Shown here piece by piece: positions 1-7,787 of a DNA stretch of 40,701 bases. Every line of letters begins with the position of its first letter. Positions within the stretch are counted from its first letter, which is position 1. The notes below the pieces were generated by a model. It had not been told where the DNA came from, did no database searches, and saw only the letters and a program-made list of their open reading frames with translations. Source of the DNA: Azospirillum soli (lineage in GTDB: Bacteria; Pseudomonadota; Alphaproteobacteria; Azospirillales; Azospirillaceae). The stretch is taken from positions 1-40,701 of the forward strand of contig NZ_JAGINQ010000037.1 of the NCBI RefSeq assembly GCF_017876165.1, in the 5' to 3' direction. The position numbers and the translations under genes are program-made.

Positions 1-27
1 TTACGCGACATGATCGCCGTCGCGTAA
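1..27. repeat. Short inverted repeat at window edge
   Basis: TTACGCGA at 1-8 and its exact reverse complement at 20-27 flank an 11-nt loop. The element may extend beyond the window. It lies just past the stop of the damaged transposase gene, so it could belong to a second mobile element or be a chance hairpin. Nothing here decides between these. Confidence 0.3.
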
Positions 28-42
28 CTCACCCCATCCAAT

Positions 43-531
43 TCAGCACGCCGCCAGGCCCTCAATCACGTTGTGGCGCAAGATCTGACACAACCTGCTG
101 ATAACCGCTAGGCGGGCGTCGACGGTCTCCCGGGCCGGCTTCCCCAACCCTTCGGCGGCGCACCGAGCATGTATGCCCTTGATCAGCAGCGATTTCTTCG
201 GCTTGAGAAGATCCATGTAGCGGGTCTGGATCTCCTCCTCGATGATCGTCTCGACTTGGGGATGCAGGCGCCGCAAGCCGGCCTGCGGTCCGGGCATCCT
301 GGGCAGCAGGGAGCGGGTCCGCGGATCGGCGGCATATGCTTTGACGAGGCGATAAAGGTACTGGAGGGTGATCCCAAGCTCGTTGGCTGCGGCAACTATG
401 ACCTCGCTGCGAGCCCCGTACAGAACCGGCTGTTGAACGAGGGTTCTGATGACCCGCTCACGCTCACGCGCGGTCTGCCAAACCTCGTCAGGTACCTTGG
501 TCAGGGGAGTATCGGTCGGAGGACGGGCCAA
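43..531 (-). pseudogene. Truncated TniA/TnsB-type transposase, N-terminal part
   Basis: This 162-codon reading frame resembles the N-terminal DNA-binding part of Mu/Tn7/Tn5053-type DDE transposases (TniA/TnsB). Residues about 17-75 look like the opening helix-turn-helix segment (VAAANELGITLQYLYRLVKAY), and about 90-140 like the second DNA-binding segment ending in PARETVDARL. Family members run to roughly 550-700 residues and carry a DDE catalytic core, which is absent here. The last 20 or so residues no longer look like the family, and a TGA stop follows at 43-45, so this is probably a broken gene. The start is TTG at 531 with AGGTGA about six bases upstream. The frame points away from the transposon end at 663, the arrangement seen for tniA beside its terminal repeat. 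Family assignment is from recalled sequence style, not a search. Confidence 0.6.
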
Positions 532-541
532 GACTTTTCAC

Positions 542-663
542 CTGAACCGCTCTACATTTCTAACCAGATTACCTCTTTTTCTAAACCGATCTACTCGACT
601 GAATTTCCTACCACCTCGCAGTTTTCCTCGCGAACTTTTAAACAGATCTACTCTACGGCGACA
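542..663 (-). mobile_element. Transposon end with four imperfect transposase-site repeats
   Basis: Four same-direction repeats of about 15 bases lie at 542-556, 560-574, 581-595 and 638-652. On the plus strand they approximate CTAAACCGATCTACT. The outermost repeat leads into GGCGACA at 657-663, so on the minus strand the element begins TGTCGCC, the TGT terminus typical of Tn7/Tn5053-type elements. The arrangement of one distal and three closely spaced sites beside a TniA/TnsB-like gene start fits a genuine transposon end. The local AT content is far above the surroundings. The base run AACGG at 664-668 would be one copy of a 5-bp target duplication. The partner end is not in the window. Confidence 0.65.
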
Positions 664-673
664 AACGGGATCC

Positions 674-1117
674 TCAGCGCTGAGCGGCCTGGGGTGGATG
701 ACGGCTCAGCCAGTCCTGAAGCTCCTTGATCTCCCGCGACTGGTCGTCGATGACCTTCTGGGCCATGGCCTTCAGGTCGGGGTCCTTGCCGTGCTGCAAC
801 TCCACGCGGGCCATGTCGATGGCTCCCTGATGGTGCGCAATCATCATGGACGCGAAATCACGGTCGGCGTCGCCGGTCATCCGGCGGCCCATCATGGCAT
901 GGTTCATCTTCCGCATGGAATCCATGTAGGCGCGCGACGCCGGATCCTGCGGCATATTCGGGCGCTTCATGTCCTGCTGCATCATGCCGGGGTGCCCCTG
1001 CATCGGCGGACTGCCCGCCGGAGGACCGCCTTGTCCCTGCGCCAGGGCGGGCGTCGCTGCCAGAGCCATGCCGAGAAGAAGCGGTGCGGACAGCCGCAGG
1101 AGCCGGGTCGATGCCAT
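674..1117 (-). CDS. Exported DUF305 family protein
   Basis: The 147-residue product begins with a signal peptide (hydrophobic core LLLGMALAATPALA, cleavage after ALA), so it should act in the periplasm. A Gly/Met/Pro/Gln-rich linker follows, then a DUF305 domain with the family hallmark MMIAHHQGAIDMA and repeated Met and His residues. DUF305 proteins are ferritin-like helical proteins often found in copper or other metal-stress loci; the function is unproven. I chose the ATG at 1117 because AAGGGAAAGGA precedes it and the signal peptide then begins normally; an in-frame ATG at 1147 would add ten residues. The next gene upstream on the same strand encodes a His-rich exported protein, so a shared metal-related role is plausible. 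Confidence 0.85.
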   Translation of the reverse strand: MASTRLLRLSAPLLLGMALAATPALAQGQGGPPAGSPPMQGHPGMMQQDMKRPNMPQDPASRAYMDSMRKMNHAMMGRRMTGDADRDFASMMIAHHQGAIDMARVELQHGKDPDLKAMAQKVIDDQSREIKELQDWLSRHPPQAAQR

Positions 1118-1252
1118 GGCCGAGGTCCTTTCCCTTGCCTTTTTCATTGCGTGGACCCCGCCGCCAGGCGGCGGCGGATGTCCATTTAACGGGGCGGCGT
1201 CCCGGTCAGTTCCATTAGGAAATTCTGATGTAAAGAATTCCGATGCGATGGA
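1118..1252. other. Intergenic region between DUF305 and His-rich genes
   Basis: It holds a perfect GC dyad (CCGCCGCC at 1158-1165 and GGCGGCGG at 1167-1174) and a weaker AT-rich dyad (AATTCT at 1221-1226 and AGAATT at 1234-1239). Either could be a terminator-like hairpin or a protein site. Neither is followed by a clear T-run on the minus strand, so no firm assignment is made. Confidence 0.35.
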
Positions 1253-1831
1253 TCAGTGATGGAATCCGCCCCGCGCCATGGCAAGGTGGTGCGTCTGGTG
1301 GTGGGCGCCCTGCGCCATGACGCCGATGAAGCCCAGGCCTCGGATGCGGGCGACCTGCTTCGGGTCGGCGGAGGTTACGGTCAGCGTGGCGCCGGTCGCC
1401 GACGGCTCCGCCTTGGCGGACCAGCCGTTCAGGCCGTTGATCTCATGGCTGTGCGCCGGGACCATGCGCTGGATGGCCTCCAGCGTGCGGCCCTCGCCGG
1501 TGACGTCGAAGCGCGCGCCGCCGTCCACCGGCGTTGCCACCGCCTTGGCGTGCAACGTCAGCTCGTTCATATCGACGAGGTGCCGGCGCAGTGCCTCGAT
1601 GTCCACCTTGGACCAGTCCGTGTTCGGATCGGCGTCCAGGATGCCGACGATCTCTTGAATCGTCCCGAAGGCGTCCTGGCCGGGCATAGTCGGCTCCGGC
1701 AGCGTTCCGGCCGGCGTTGAGGTTGCGGCGCCCTGGTGGTGCGACGCGTGGTCCATCGGCATCTGAGCCTTGGCACTCCCGGCGGCGAGAACGGCACTGA
1801 GGGCGATGACGGCGGCAATACGGATCGGCAT
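1253..1831 (-). CDS. Exported histidine-rich protein of unknown function
   Basis: The 192-residue protein has a clean signal peptide (about residues 1-22, ending AKA). His-rich stretches lie at the mature N-terminus (DHASHH) and at the C-terminus (HHQTHH, then FHH). The middle, from FGTIQEIVGILDADP through the GLGFIG segment, looks like a compact conserved domain that I recall being labelled aspartate carbamoyltransferase in some genomes. It has none of that enzyme's features, so the label would be wrong. The His clusters and the neighbouring DUF305 gene suggest periplasmic metal binding, which is inference. The start has AGGGAA four bases upstream, and that Shine-Dalgarno lies inside the right-hand part of the 1836-1881 inverted repeat, which may control translation. 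Confidence 0.75.
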   Translation of the reverse strand: MPIRIAAVIALSAVLAAGSAKAQMPMDHASHHQGAATSTPAGTLPEPTMPGQDAFGTIQEIVGILDADPNTDWSKVDIEALRRHLVDMNELTLHAKAVATPVDGGARFDVTGEGRTLEAIQRMVPAHSHEINGLNGWSAKAEPSATGATLTVTSADPKQVARIRGLGFIGVMAQGAHHQTHHLAMARGGFHH

Positions 1832-1835
1832 GGGA

Positions 1836-1881
1836 TTCCCTGTCGTACAATCTTATCTGAACCGGACTATACGACAGGGAA
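1836..1881 (-). promoter_or_regulatory. 12-bp inverted repeat covering the ribosome-binding site
   Basis: TTCCCTGTCGTA at 1836-1847 and its exact complement at 1870-1881 are separated by 22 bases. In a minus-strand transcript the downstream arm contains the AGGGAA Shine-Dalgarno of the His-rich gene, so pairing would hide it. As DNA it could instead be a split operator around a promoter, since the AT-rich 22-base spacer contains CAGATAAGATTGT on the minus strand. It also follows the tannase stop codon by 17 bases and could serve as a terminator, though no T-run follows. Confidence 0.5.
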
Positions 1882-1898
1882 ACTCCTTGCGGCAGCCG

Positions 1899-3548
1899 TC
1901 AGCGGCAGGTCCAGTTGGCGGGGCTCGTCCAGTCGGACTTGGGATCCTTCAGGACGGTCCGCTGCGGGAACCGGCAGAGATCGCGCGTCCAGGCGGGGGT
2001 GGCGTCCTTGGCCGCGCCCTTGTCGACAACGAAGGCGGTCATCGGCAGCACGTCGGGGGCCTTGCCGCGCTCGACCCAATGCTCCAGCGCGGTCAGTGGG
2101 TCGATGCTCCGCTCGTCGATGCCGGGGCCGAAGTTGGTCTCGAAGCCGGTGCGCTGAACGCCGCAATGGTCGAGGCCGGGGATCATGAACAGTCGCAGGA
2201 ATCCATCCACCGCCTTGGTATCGCCGACCTTCCGGCGGACCGCCTCGTAATACTCGACCGTCTTGTAAGGCGTTACCAGCGGGTCGGCCCAGCCATGGTA
2301 CATCACCATCTTGCCGCCGGCCTTGCGGAAGGCCGACAGGTCCGGGTCATCGGCGTTGAGCAGGGCCGAAGAGGCGGCCATCCGCGCCGGGTCGCTGTCG
2401 AAGCGGAAGTCCTTGACCTGATAATCCGGCCCGGCATCCGGCGTGAAGGCCAGATAGCGCAGGAAGTCGGTGGCGATCGGATCGGCGAAGCCGTAGGGGA
2501 ACGCCTTGAAGTCCGGGTTGGGCGAACCGGTCAGCCACAGGCCCCAATAGGGCTCCGACCCTTCCGGAACGCCGCCGGGATAGAGCGGTCGGCCCTTCGA
2601 ATCGTGGGCGCCGTGCCGCCACTGGCCGATGACCCGCAGATCGTTTTCGGTCAGGCAATCGGGACCCTGGGCGGCGCCGCAGGACTGCGCGCGCAAATCG
2701 GTCTTCTTGCACTGGCGCGGGTCGGCGATGACCCCGTCGGCGACACCGTCCGCCGCATCGCACTGCTCCACTGTGGCCTTGTAGAGCCGCTCCACCTTGC
2801 CCCACGTCTCGCCGGTCAGCACCTTGCGCCCCTCAGCGTCCAGGTTGGTGCGCAGCAGCCACGCGAAGGCCGTGCCGACCAGCCCCGGATAGTCCAGCGC
2901 CGGGGCGCCGGCGACGATGCCGTTGAACTCCTTCGGGTATTTCAGGGCGGCCTTGACGGCCAGCCGGCCGCCGGTCGAACAGCCGGCGAAATAGGATTTG
3001 TCCTGGGGCTTGCCGTAGAAGGCGGCGACCAGCGCCTTACCGACGCGGGCGGTCTCGCCGATGCTGCGGTAGGCGAAATCCTCCTTGGCGGGCTGGTTGT
3101 TGTAGGCCCAGCGGCCGTCCACGTTGCTGCCGGTGTGACCGGTGTCGCTGGTCGCCGCGGCGTAGCCGCGCGCCTGCCCCGGCAGGCTGGAGTTGAACAG
3201 GTGCGGATAGTCGGACAGCACCCCGCCGCACATGCCGCCGCAGCCCGACTGGAAGAACCGGCCGTTCCAGGCCGAATCGATAGGCAGCCGCACCTCAACG
3301 GTGATCGTCGGTTCAATCACTCCGCGCACCTTGCAATAGGTGGGGATGTTCAGGGGCTGGCCCGCCGCCGTGGCGGTCGAGCCCTCGACCACCGTGGCCG
3401 AAAGCTGGCTCGTTTCGGGGATCGACAGCGTCGCCAGTGCCGCGCAACGCGCGGCGAAATCCGAGGCATCTCCGGCCGCGCTTGTCGAGGTTGCGGTTAG
3501 CCCGATGCCGAGCGCCAACGTGAATGCCGTCCCGTAACCTTTGCGCAT
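1899..3548 (-). CDS. Secreted tannase/feruloyl esterase family hydrolase
   Basis: The 549-residue protein belongs to the tannase/feruloyl esterase family of alpha/beta hydrolases, which cleave ester bonds in galloyl or hydroxycinnamoyl esters of plant material. The nucleophile motif GCSTGG places Ser191, Asp422 lies in WADPLVTPY and His461 in GLDHCG. Cys190 and Cys462 are directly adjacent to the catalytic Ser and His, giving the CS-D-HC arrangement typical of this family. A signal peptide (residues about 1-22, TATSTSAAG) indicates export. The ATG at 3548 is preferred because GGGAGG lies seven bases upstream and the signal peptide starts there; the open frame extends further to 3632. The natural substrate cannot be read from sequence, and family members are also annotated for other esters. 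It may share transcription with the two small exported proteins downstream. Confidence 0.88.
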   Translation of the reverse strand: MRKGYGTAFTLALGIGLTATSTSAAGDASDFAARCAALATLSIPETSQLSATVVEGSTATAAGQPLNIPTYCKVRGVIEPTITVEVRLPIDSAWNGRFFQSGCGGMCGGVLSDYPHLFNSSLPGQARGYAAATSDTGHTGSNVDGRWAYNNQPAKEDFAYRSIGETARVGKALVAAFYGKPQDKSYFAGCSTGGRLAVKAALKYPKEFNGIVAGAPALDYPGLVGTAFAWLLRTNLDAEGRKVLTGETWGKVERLYKATVEQCDAADGVADGVIADPRQCKKTDLRAQSCGAAQGPDCLTENDLRVIGQWRHGAHDSKGRPLYPGGVPEGSEPYWGLWLTGSPNPDFKAFPYGFADPIATDFLRYLAFTPDAGPDYQVKDFRFDSDPARMAASSALLNADDPDLSAFRKAGGKMVMYHGWADPLVTPYKTVEYYEAVRRKVGDTKAVDGFLRLFMIPGLDHCGVQRTGFETNFGPGIDERSIDPLTALEHWVERGKAPDVLPMTAFVVDKGAAKDATPAWTRDLCRFPQRTVLKDPKSDWTSPANWTCR

Positions 3549-3661
3549 GCCAACGCCTCCCTTGTTCCTCATGCGGATGAGTGTTCTCGGTATTTTCCTC
3601 GCTTCGGTTGAATGTCTTCCGGCAATTTCCATTGGTCAAGCGGGGCTTTGCCGCGTTCCGC

Positions 3662-5278
3662 TCACTCCTTCAGATACACGCCGGTGAAGCTGTGCCGGCC
3701 GAGGGGATCCATGCGGTAGTTCTGCACCTCCTGGCGCAACGGCATGAAGACCAGGGAATGGGCGATGGGCACCCACGGCGCCTCTCGCTTGGCGATCACC
3801 TGCGCCTCGCGGTAATAGCGGCTGCGCTGGTCCAGGTCGGTGGTGCGTTTGGCCGCGTGCAGCAGCGCGTCGAAGGCCGGGTCGCACCATTTGGCGATGT
3901 TGGAACCGCCGAACCGCGCCGCCTCGCAGCCGAGCAGGACGTAAAAGAAGTTGTCCGGATCGCCGTTGTCGCCGGTCCAGCCGTAGAGCGCCATGTCGTG
4001 CGCCCCTTCCTGGAGGTGCTTGCGGTAGTCGGCCCAGCCTTCCGTCTTCAGGGTGACGCGGACGCCCACCGCCTCCAGGTCGGCCTGGATCATCTCGGCC
4101 ATTCGCTTGGCGTCGGGGTTGTAGGGGCGGGTGACCGGGATGTACCACAGCGCTGCCGCGAAGCCGGTCGGCAGCCCGGCCTCGGCCAGCAGCGCGCGGG
4201 CCTTGTCCGGGTCGTAGTCGTAGTCGGCGACCTCGTCGTTGTAGGACCACAGTGTCGGCGGGATGGGGTTCTTGGCCGGCCGGGCGATGCCGCCGTAAAC
4301 GGCGTCCAGGATTGCCCCCTTGTCGATGGCGTGGTTCAGCGCGCGGCGGACCCGGACGTCGTCGAACGGCTTCTTGCGCACGTTCATGGCGAGGTAGCCG
4401 ATGTTCAGCTCCTCCTGCTTCAGCAGTTTCAGTGCGGGGTCGGCGGCGATCCGATCCAGATCGGCGGGGTTGGGGAAGACCATGACGTGGCATTCCCCCG
4501 ACTTCAGCTTGTTCAGGCGAACCGCCGCGTTGACGGTGATAGAAAAGGCCAGCCGGTCGAGCGTCGGCGGCCCGCCCCAGTGGTCGGCAAAGGCCTTGTG
4601 GCGGATCCACACGTCCTTCTGATAGCCCTCGAACAGGAAGGGACCGGTGCCGACCGGCTCCATGTCCACCGCCTCCGGCGTGCCGGCGGCCATCATGCGC
4701 TCGGCGTACTCGGCCGACAGGATTGCCATGAAGGGCATGGCGAGGTTGGCGAGGAACGGCGCCTCCGGCCGGGCCAGCGTGAAGCGGACGGTCAGATCGT
4801 CCAGCTTCTCCACGGACGTCAGCAACTCGCCCATCGACATGTCGTTGAAGTAGGCGTAGTTGCCCCCGGACACGGGATGATAGGGGTGATCGGCCCGCCA
4901 TTGCCGGTTCACCGAGAACAGCACGTCGTCGGCGTTCAGCGCGCGTGTCGGGGTGAAGCGGGCGTTGGCGTGGAACGGCACCCCCGGCCTCAGGCGGAAG
5001 GTGTAGACCAGCCCGTCCGGCGACACGGTCCAGGATTCCGCCAGCCCCGGCATGGTCCGCGTCGTGCCCCGTTCGAACTCCACCAGATTGTTGTAGACGG
5101 GCAGGACCGCGTTGATCCCGGTGTTGGTGGTGATGAACTGCGGGTTGAAGCTTTCCGGGTTCCCCTCCGAACAATAGGCCAGAGTCTGGTCCGCGTGCGC
5201 CGGCCCGGCCGGTGCGAGCGCCGTCAGGCCCGCCAGAAGTACCAGCAGGATCGGCAAGAGGCGGATGGACGGGCGCAT
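3662..5278 (-). CDS. DppA-like periplasmic dipeptide/oligopeptide-binding protein
   Basis: This 538-residue solute-binding protein (SBP_bac_5, cluster C) has a signal peptide ending PAHA, followed by LAYCSEGNPESFNPQF, the standard opening of DppA-type proteins. Other family segments are RALNHAIDK, AKNPIPPTLWSYND and the C-terminal QNYRMDPLGRHSF. Length matches DppA. It would capture dipeptides or similar small ligands in the periplasm for an ABC importer, but no permease or ATPase genes are beside it. Instead it sits seven bases downstream of a sensor histidine kinase gene, with its Shine-Dalgarno (TGAGG) overlapping that gene's stop. The start at 5278 is chosen because the signal peptide begins there; the reading frame continues upstream to 5572 only inside the kinase gene. 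It may act as a ligand-presenting partner for the kinase, which is inference. Confidence 0.88.
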   Translation of the reverse strand: MRPSIRLLPILLVLLAGLTALAPAGPAHADQTLAYCSEGNPESFNPQFITTNTGINAVLPVYNNLVEFERGTTRTMPGLAESWTVSPDGLVYTFRLRPGVPFHANARFTPTRALNADDVLFSVNRQWRADHPYHPVSGGNYAYFNDMSMGELLTSVEKLDDLTVRFTLARPEAPFLANLAMPFMAILSAEYAERMMAAGTPEAVDMEPVGTGPFLFEGYQKDVWIRHKAFADHWGGPPTLDRLAFSITVNAAVRLNKLKSGECHVMVFPNPADLDRIAADPALKLLKQEELNIGYLAMNVRKKPFDDVRVRRALNHAIDKGAILDAVYGGIARPAKNPIPPTLWSYNDEVADYDYDPDKARALLAEAGLPTGFAAALWYIPVTRPYNPDAKRMAEMIQADLEAVGVRVTLKTEGWADYRKHLQEGAHDMALYGWTGDNGDPDNFFYVLLGCEAARFGGSNIAKWCDPAFDALLHAAKRTTDLDQRSRYYREAQVIAKREAPWVPIAHSLVFMPLRQEVQNYRMDPLGRHSFTGVYLKE

Positions 5279-5285
5279 GGCGGCC

Positions 5286-7595
5286 TCACACGGTCGTTTC
5301 GGATGATGCGTCGTACGAATCGCCCGACGGTGGGCTGGACGGGAAGCGGATGATGAAGCGCACCCCTTGCGGCTCGGCCGCTTCCAGCTCGATCCGGCCG
5401 CGCAGGGTGACGGTGACGAGGTTGAAGACGATGTGCATGCCGAGCCCGGTGCTGCCGTGGGCGCGCCGGGTGGTGAAGAAGGGGTCGAAGATCTTGGCCC
5501 GGCTTTCCGGCGGGATGCCCCGGCCGTCGTCAGTGTAGACCAGCTCCACCCGGCCGTCGGCGGTCCGCCCAATGCGGATGTCGATGCGGCCTTGCTGTCC
5601 CTCGGCGTAGCCGTGGACGGTGGAGTTGACGATCAGGTTCGAGACCACCTGGGCCAGCGCGCCGGGCAGGCCGTCGATCTCGATGTCCTCCTCGCGGTGC
5701 AGGGTGACGGTATGGCCGGCCTTCTTCCAGCTGGGGGCCAGGCTGGACACGACCTCCTCCAGATAGGCGCCGAGTTCGAAGCGCCGCCGCTCCTCGCTGA
5801 CCCGGTCCACCGCGACCAGCTTGAAGCTCTGGATCAGATCGACCGCGCGGGTCAGGTTCGCGTAGACCATGCGCGCCGCCTCGCGCGCGGTGTCCACATA
5901 CATCTCGAAATCGGACTTGCGCAGCCGCCCCTGCGCCGCGTCCGCCGCGATCCGGCGGGTTTCCTCCTCCAGATGCGAGATGCCGGTCAGCGCCACGCCA
6001 AGCGGGGTGTTGATCTCGTGCGCCACGCCCGCCACCAGTTGGCCGAGCGAGGCGAGCTTTTCCGCCTGGACCAGATGGTCGGTGGCCCGCTGCAATTCCT
6101 CCAGCGCGGCGTCGGCGGCATTCTTGGCCTCGCGCAGGTCGCGTTCGCGGCGGCCGAGTTCGGCGCTGAAGAAGTGGATGGCACGCGCCATGTCGCCCAG
6201 CTCGTCCCGGCGTTCCACTTCCGGGATTCCGCCGGCCAGCGGGTCGTCGGCGAGCCGTACGGTCGCCTGCTGAAGCCGCGTGATCGGTCGTGTGATCGAG
6301 CGCGCCACCACCAGCGCGCTGCCGCCCCCCAGCAGCAGGCCGACCGTCGCGCCGATGGCCAGGATGGTGCGCAGCAGCGTGCCGACCCGTTCCGCGTCCT
6401 GCCGGAACAGGCGGTCGAGGTCGCTCGCCGTGTCGGCCACCGTCACCGCGTCGCGGTCCATCCCCTCGACCGTCGCCGCCTGTTGGCGCAAGCCCTCGCC
6501 GACCTGCGCCAGCCCTTCGCGCCACCGCTCGACCGTCGCGATCACGTCACCCTGGATCAGCGGCGACATGGGCAGTGTGCGGACCAGCTCCGTCAGCGAC
6601 GCGCTGTCGGCCAGCACGGCAGCGGCGGCGGCGGCATCCCCCTGTTCGATGGTCACTGTGGCGCGCCGGCCCAGCGCCAGCGCGCGGATGGCGACGTTCT
6701 GCACGGCGTGGCTGGTCGCGTTGGCGTCGGCGAGGTGCCCAATGAGCTGGGTCAGCTCGTCCTCGATGGCGATGCGGCCGGTGTTGCGGATCTTTAGAAG
6801 GCGAAAGGTGCCGGCGTCGATGGCCGCTCCGGCCCGGCGGATCGCTTCGGCATCGTCGGGCGATGCGGAGTCATAAGCGTCCAGGGCGGTGGTGAGGTCC
6901 TTGGCGTCGCGGCCACGGCCTTCCTCGGCCAGCAGAGCGGTCAACCGTTGGAAGGCATCCGCCAGCCGCCGGCGCGCGATCTCCCGGCGGTTGGCCGCGT
7001 TCGTGGCGTTCGCGGCCGGATCCTCCAGTCGCAACGCGAAGAGCTGTTCGCGGATGTCGCGGGCCGCCTCGACGACGCGCTGGCCGGCGCGGAGCTTGCC
7101 GTGGGCGTCATCGAGGGCGGCGGCGATGTCCAGATTGGCCGTGTGCTGGCGCAGCCGCGCCTCCTCCGTGATCGCGGTCAGGCGCGCGGTCTGGGCCAGC
7201 ATTTCGTTGGCGAGCCGGTCGTTCTCCCTGGTCAGCGCGACGAAGTCCCGCATGCGCCGGGCGTAGTTGCCGAGCGCGTGCCGGGCCTGCGCGATGGCCT
7301 CTTCCTGTTCGGCGTCACGGGCGCGGCGCGCCAGATCCTCCAGGTCGCGTCGGGCGGCGTCGGTGAAGGTGTCGAAGCGGGCGGCATGCTCCGCCCGGTG
7401 CCCGAAGGGAGCGCGGATGAAGTCGTTGCGCGCCGCAGTCGCCGCGATCAGGTTGCGGTGGGATGCGCCGGCCACGATCGCCGCTTCGCGGATGCGCTCC
7501 GCCTGTTCAAGAAGCAGCCATGCGACGAGCGCGATGATGGCCGCAATCGCGACGGGAGCGCCTCCGACGATCGCAACCCTGGTGATGATGCCCAT
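5286..7595 (-). CDS. Membrane sensor histidine kinase
   Basis: The 769-residue protein has one membrane helix near residues 5-28, then a long Ala/Arg-rich helical periplasmic region of about 380 residues resembling the helical-bundle sensor of TorS-type kinases. A second membrane helix lies near 408-430 and a HAMP linker starts near 433 (SITRPITRL). A short coiled coil follows, then the phosphoacceptor His526 in VAHEINTPLG. The ATPase part has the N box (VVSNLIVNSTVHGY), G1 (DDGRGIP), F (FDPFFTT) and G2 (GSTGLGMHIV) motifs, so it should be active. There is no receiver or Hpt domain and no response-regulator gene nearby, so its partner is encoded elsewhere. The start at 7595 has GGAAGG nine bases upstream. 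The co-transcribed DppA-like protein suggests the signal could be a peptide-like ligand. Confidence 0.9.
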   Translation of the reverse strand: MGIITRVAIVGGAPVAIAAIIALVAWLLLEQAERIREAAIVAGASHRNLIAATAARNDFIRAPFGHRAEHAARFDTFTDAARRDLEDLARRARDAEQEEAIAQARHALGNYARRMRDFVALTRENDRLANEMLAQTARLTAITEEARLRQHTANLDIAAALDDAHGKLRAGQRVVEAARDIREQLFALRLEDPAANATNAANRREIARRRLADAFQRLTALLAEEGRGRDAKDLTTALDAYDSASPDDAEAIRRAGAAIDAGTFRLLKIRNTGRIAIEDELTQLIGHLADANATSHAVQNVAIRALALGRRATVTIEQGDAAAAAAVLADSASLTELVRTLPMSPLIQGDVIATVERWREGLAQVGEGLRQQAATVEGMDRDAVTVADTASDLDRLFRQDAERVGTLLRTILAIGATVGLLLGGGSALVVARSITRPITRLQQATVRLADDPLAGGIPEVERRDELGDMARAIHFFSAELGRRERDLREAKNAADAALEELQRATDHLVQAEKLASLGQLVAGVAHEINTPLGVALTGISHLEEETRRIAADAAQGRLRKSDFEMYVDTAREAARMVYANLTRAVDLIQSFKLVAVDRVSEERRRFELGAYLEEVVSSLAPSWKKAGHTVTLHREEDIEIDGLPGALAQVVSNLIVNSTVHGYAEGQQGRIDIRIGRTADGRVELVYTDDGRGIPPESRAKIFDPFFTTRRAHGSTGLGMHIVFNLVTVTLRGRIELEAAEPQGVRFIIRFPSSPPSGDSYDASSETTV

Positions 7596-7744
7596 ACGCT
7601 GGCGCCTTCCGTCCGGCAGACGCCCTCTTAGTGCCGCTGATATCCAGGGTTGCGCAAGTGGAACGAGCCCGGCGCCGGCCCTTTGTCTTGAATGGGCCGC
7701 CGGCTTGGCTCCGCCGCATGGGCGGCGCGGCGGCAGTCGCCGCC

Positions 7745-7787
7745 GATACCAAGTTTCAATGAGTTGGACTCACTGAAACTTTGTATC
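7745..7787. repeat. 43-bp near-perfect AT-rich palindrome
   Basis: Two 20-base arms (7745-7764 and 7768-7787) pair at 18 of 20 positions around a TGG loop. The element overlaps the stop codon of the EamA transporter gene and precedes the kinase gene. It is much more AT-rich than its surroundings. It may act as a factor-independent-like terminator for the long minus-strand operon, though no T-run follows, or be a copy of a dispersed palindromic element. Confidence 0.6.

Noticed and set aside
1..65. A possible short minus-strand coding stretch running off the left edge
   Set aside because: About 20 codons read openly from a TTG, but there is no clear start signal and too little sequence to support a gene.
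1770..3500. A 576-codon plus-strand reading frame opposite the tannase gene
   Set aside because: It lies antisense to the complete tannase family gene and shows low-complexity composition only.
3581..5353. A 590-codon plus-strand reading frame opposite the DppA-like gene
   Set aside because: It is antisense to a clear binding-protein gene, and its translation is rich in Val, Arg and Gly with no recognisable domain. High GC content produces such frames.
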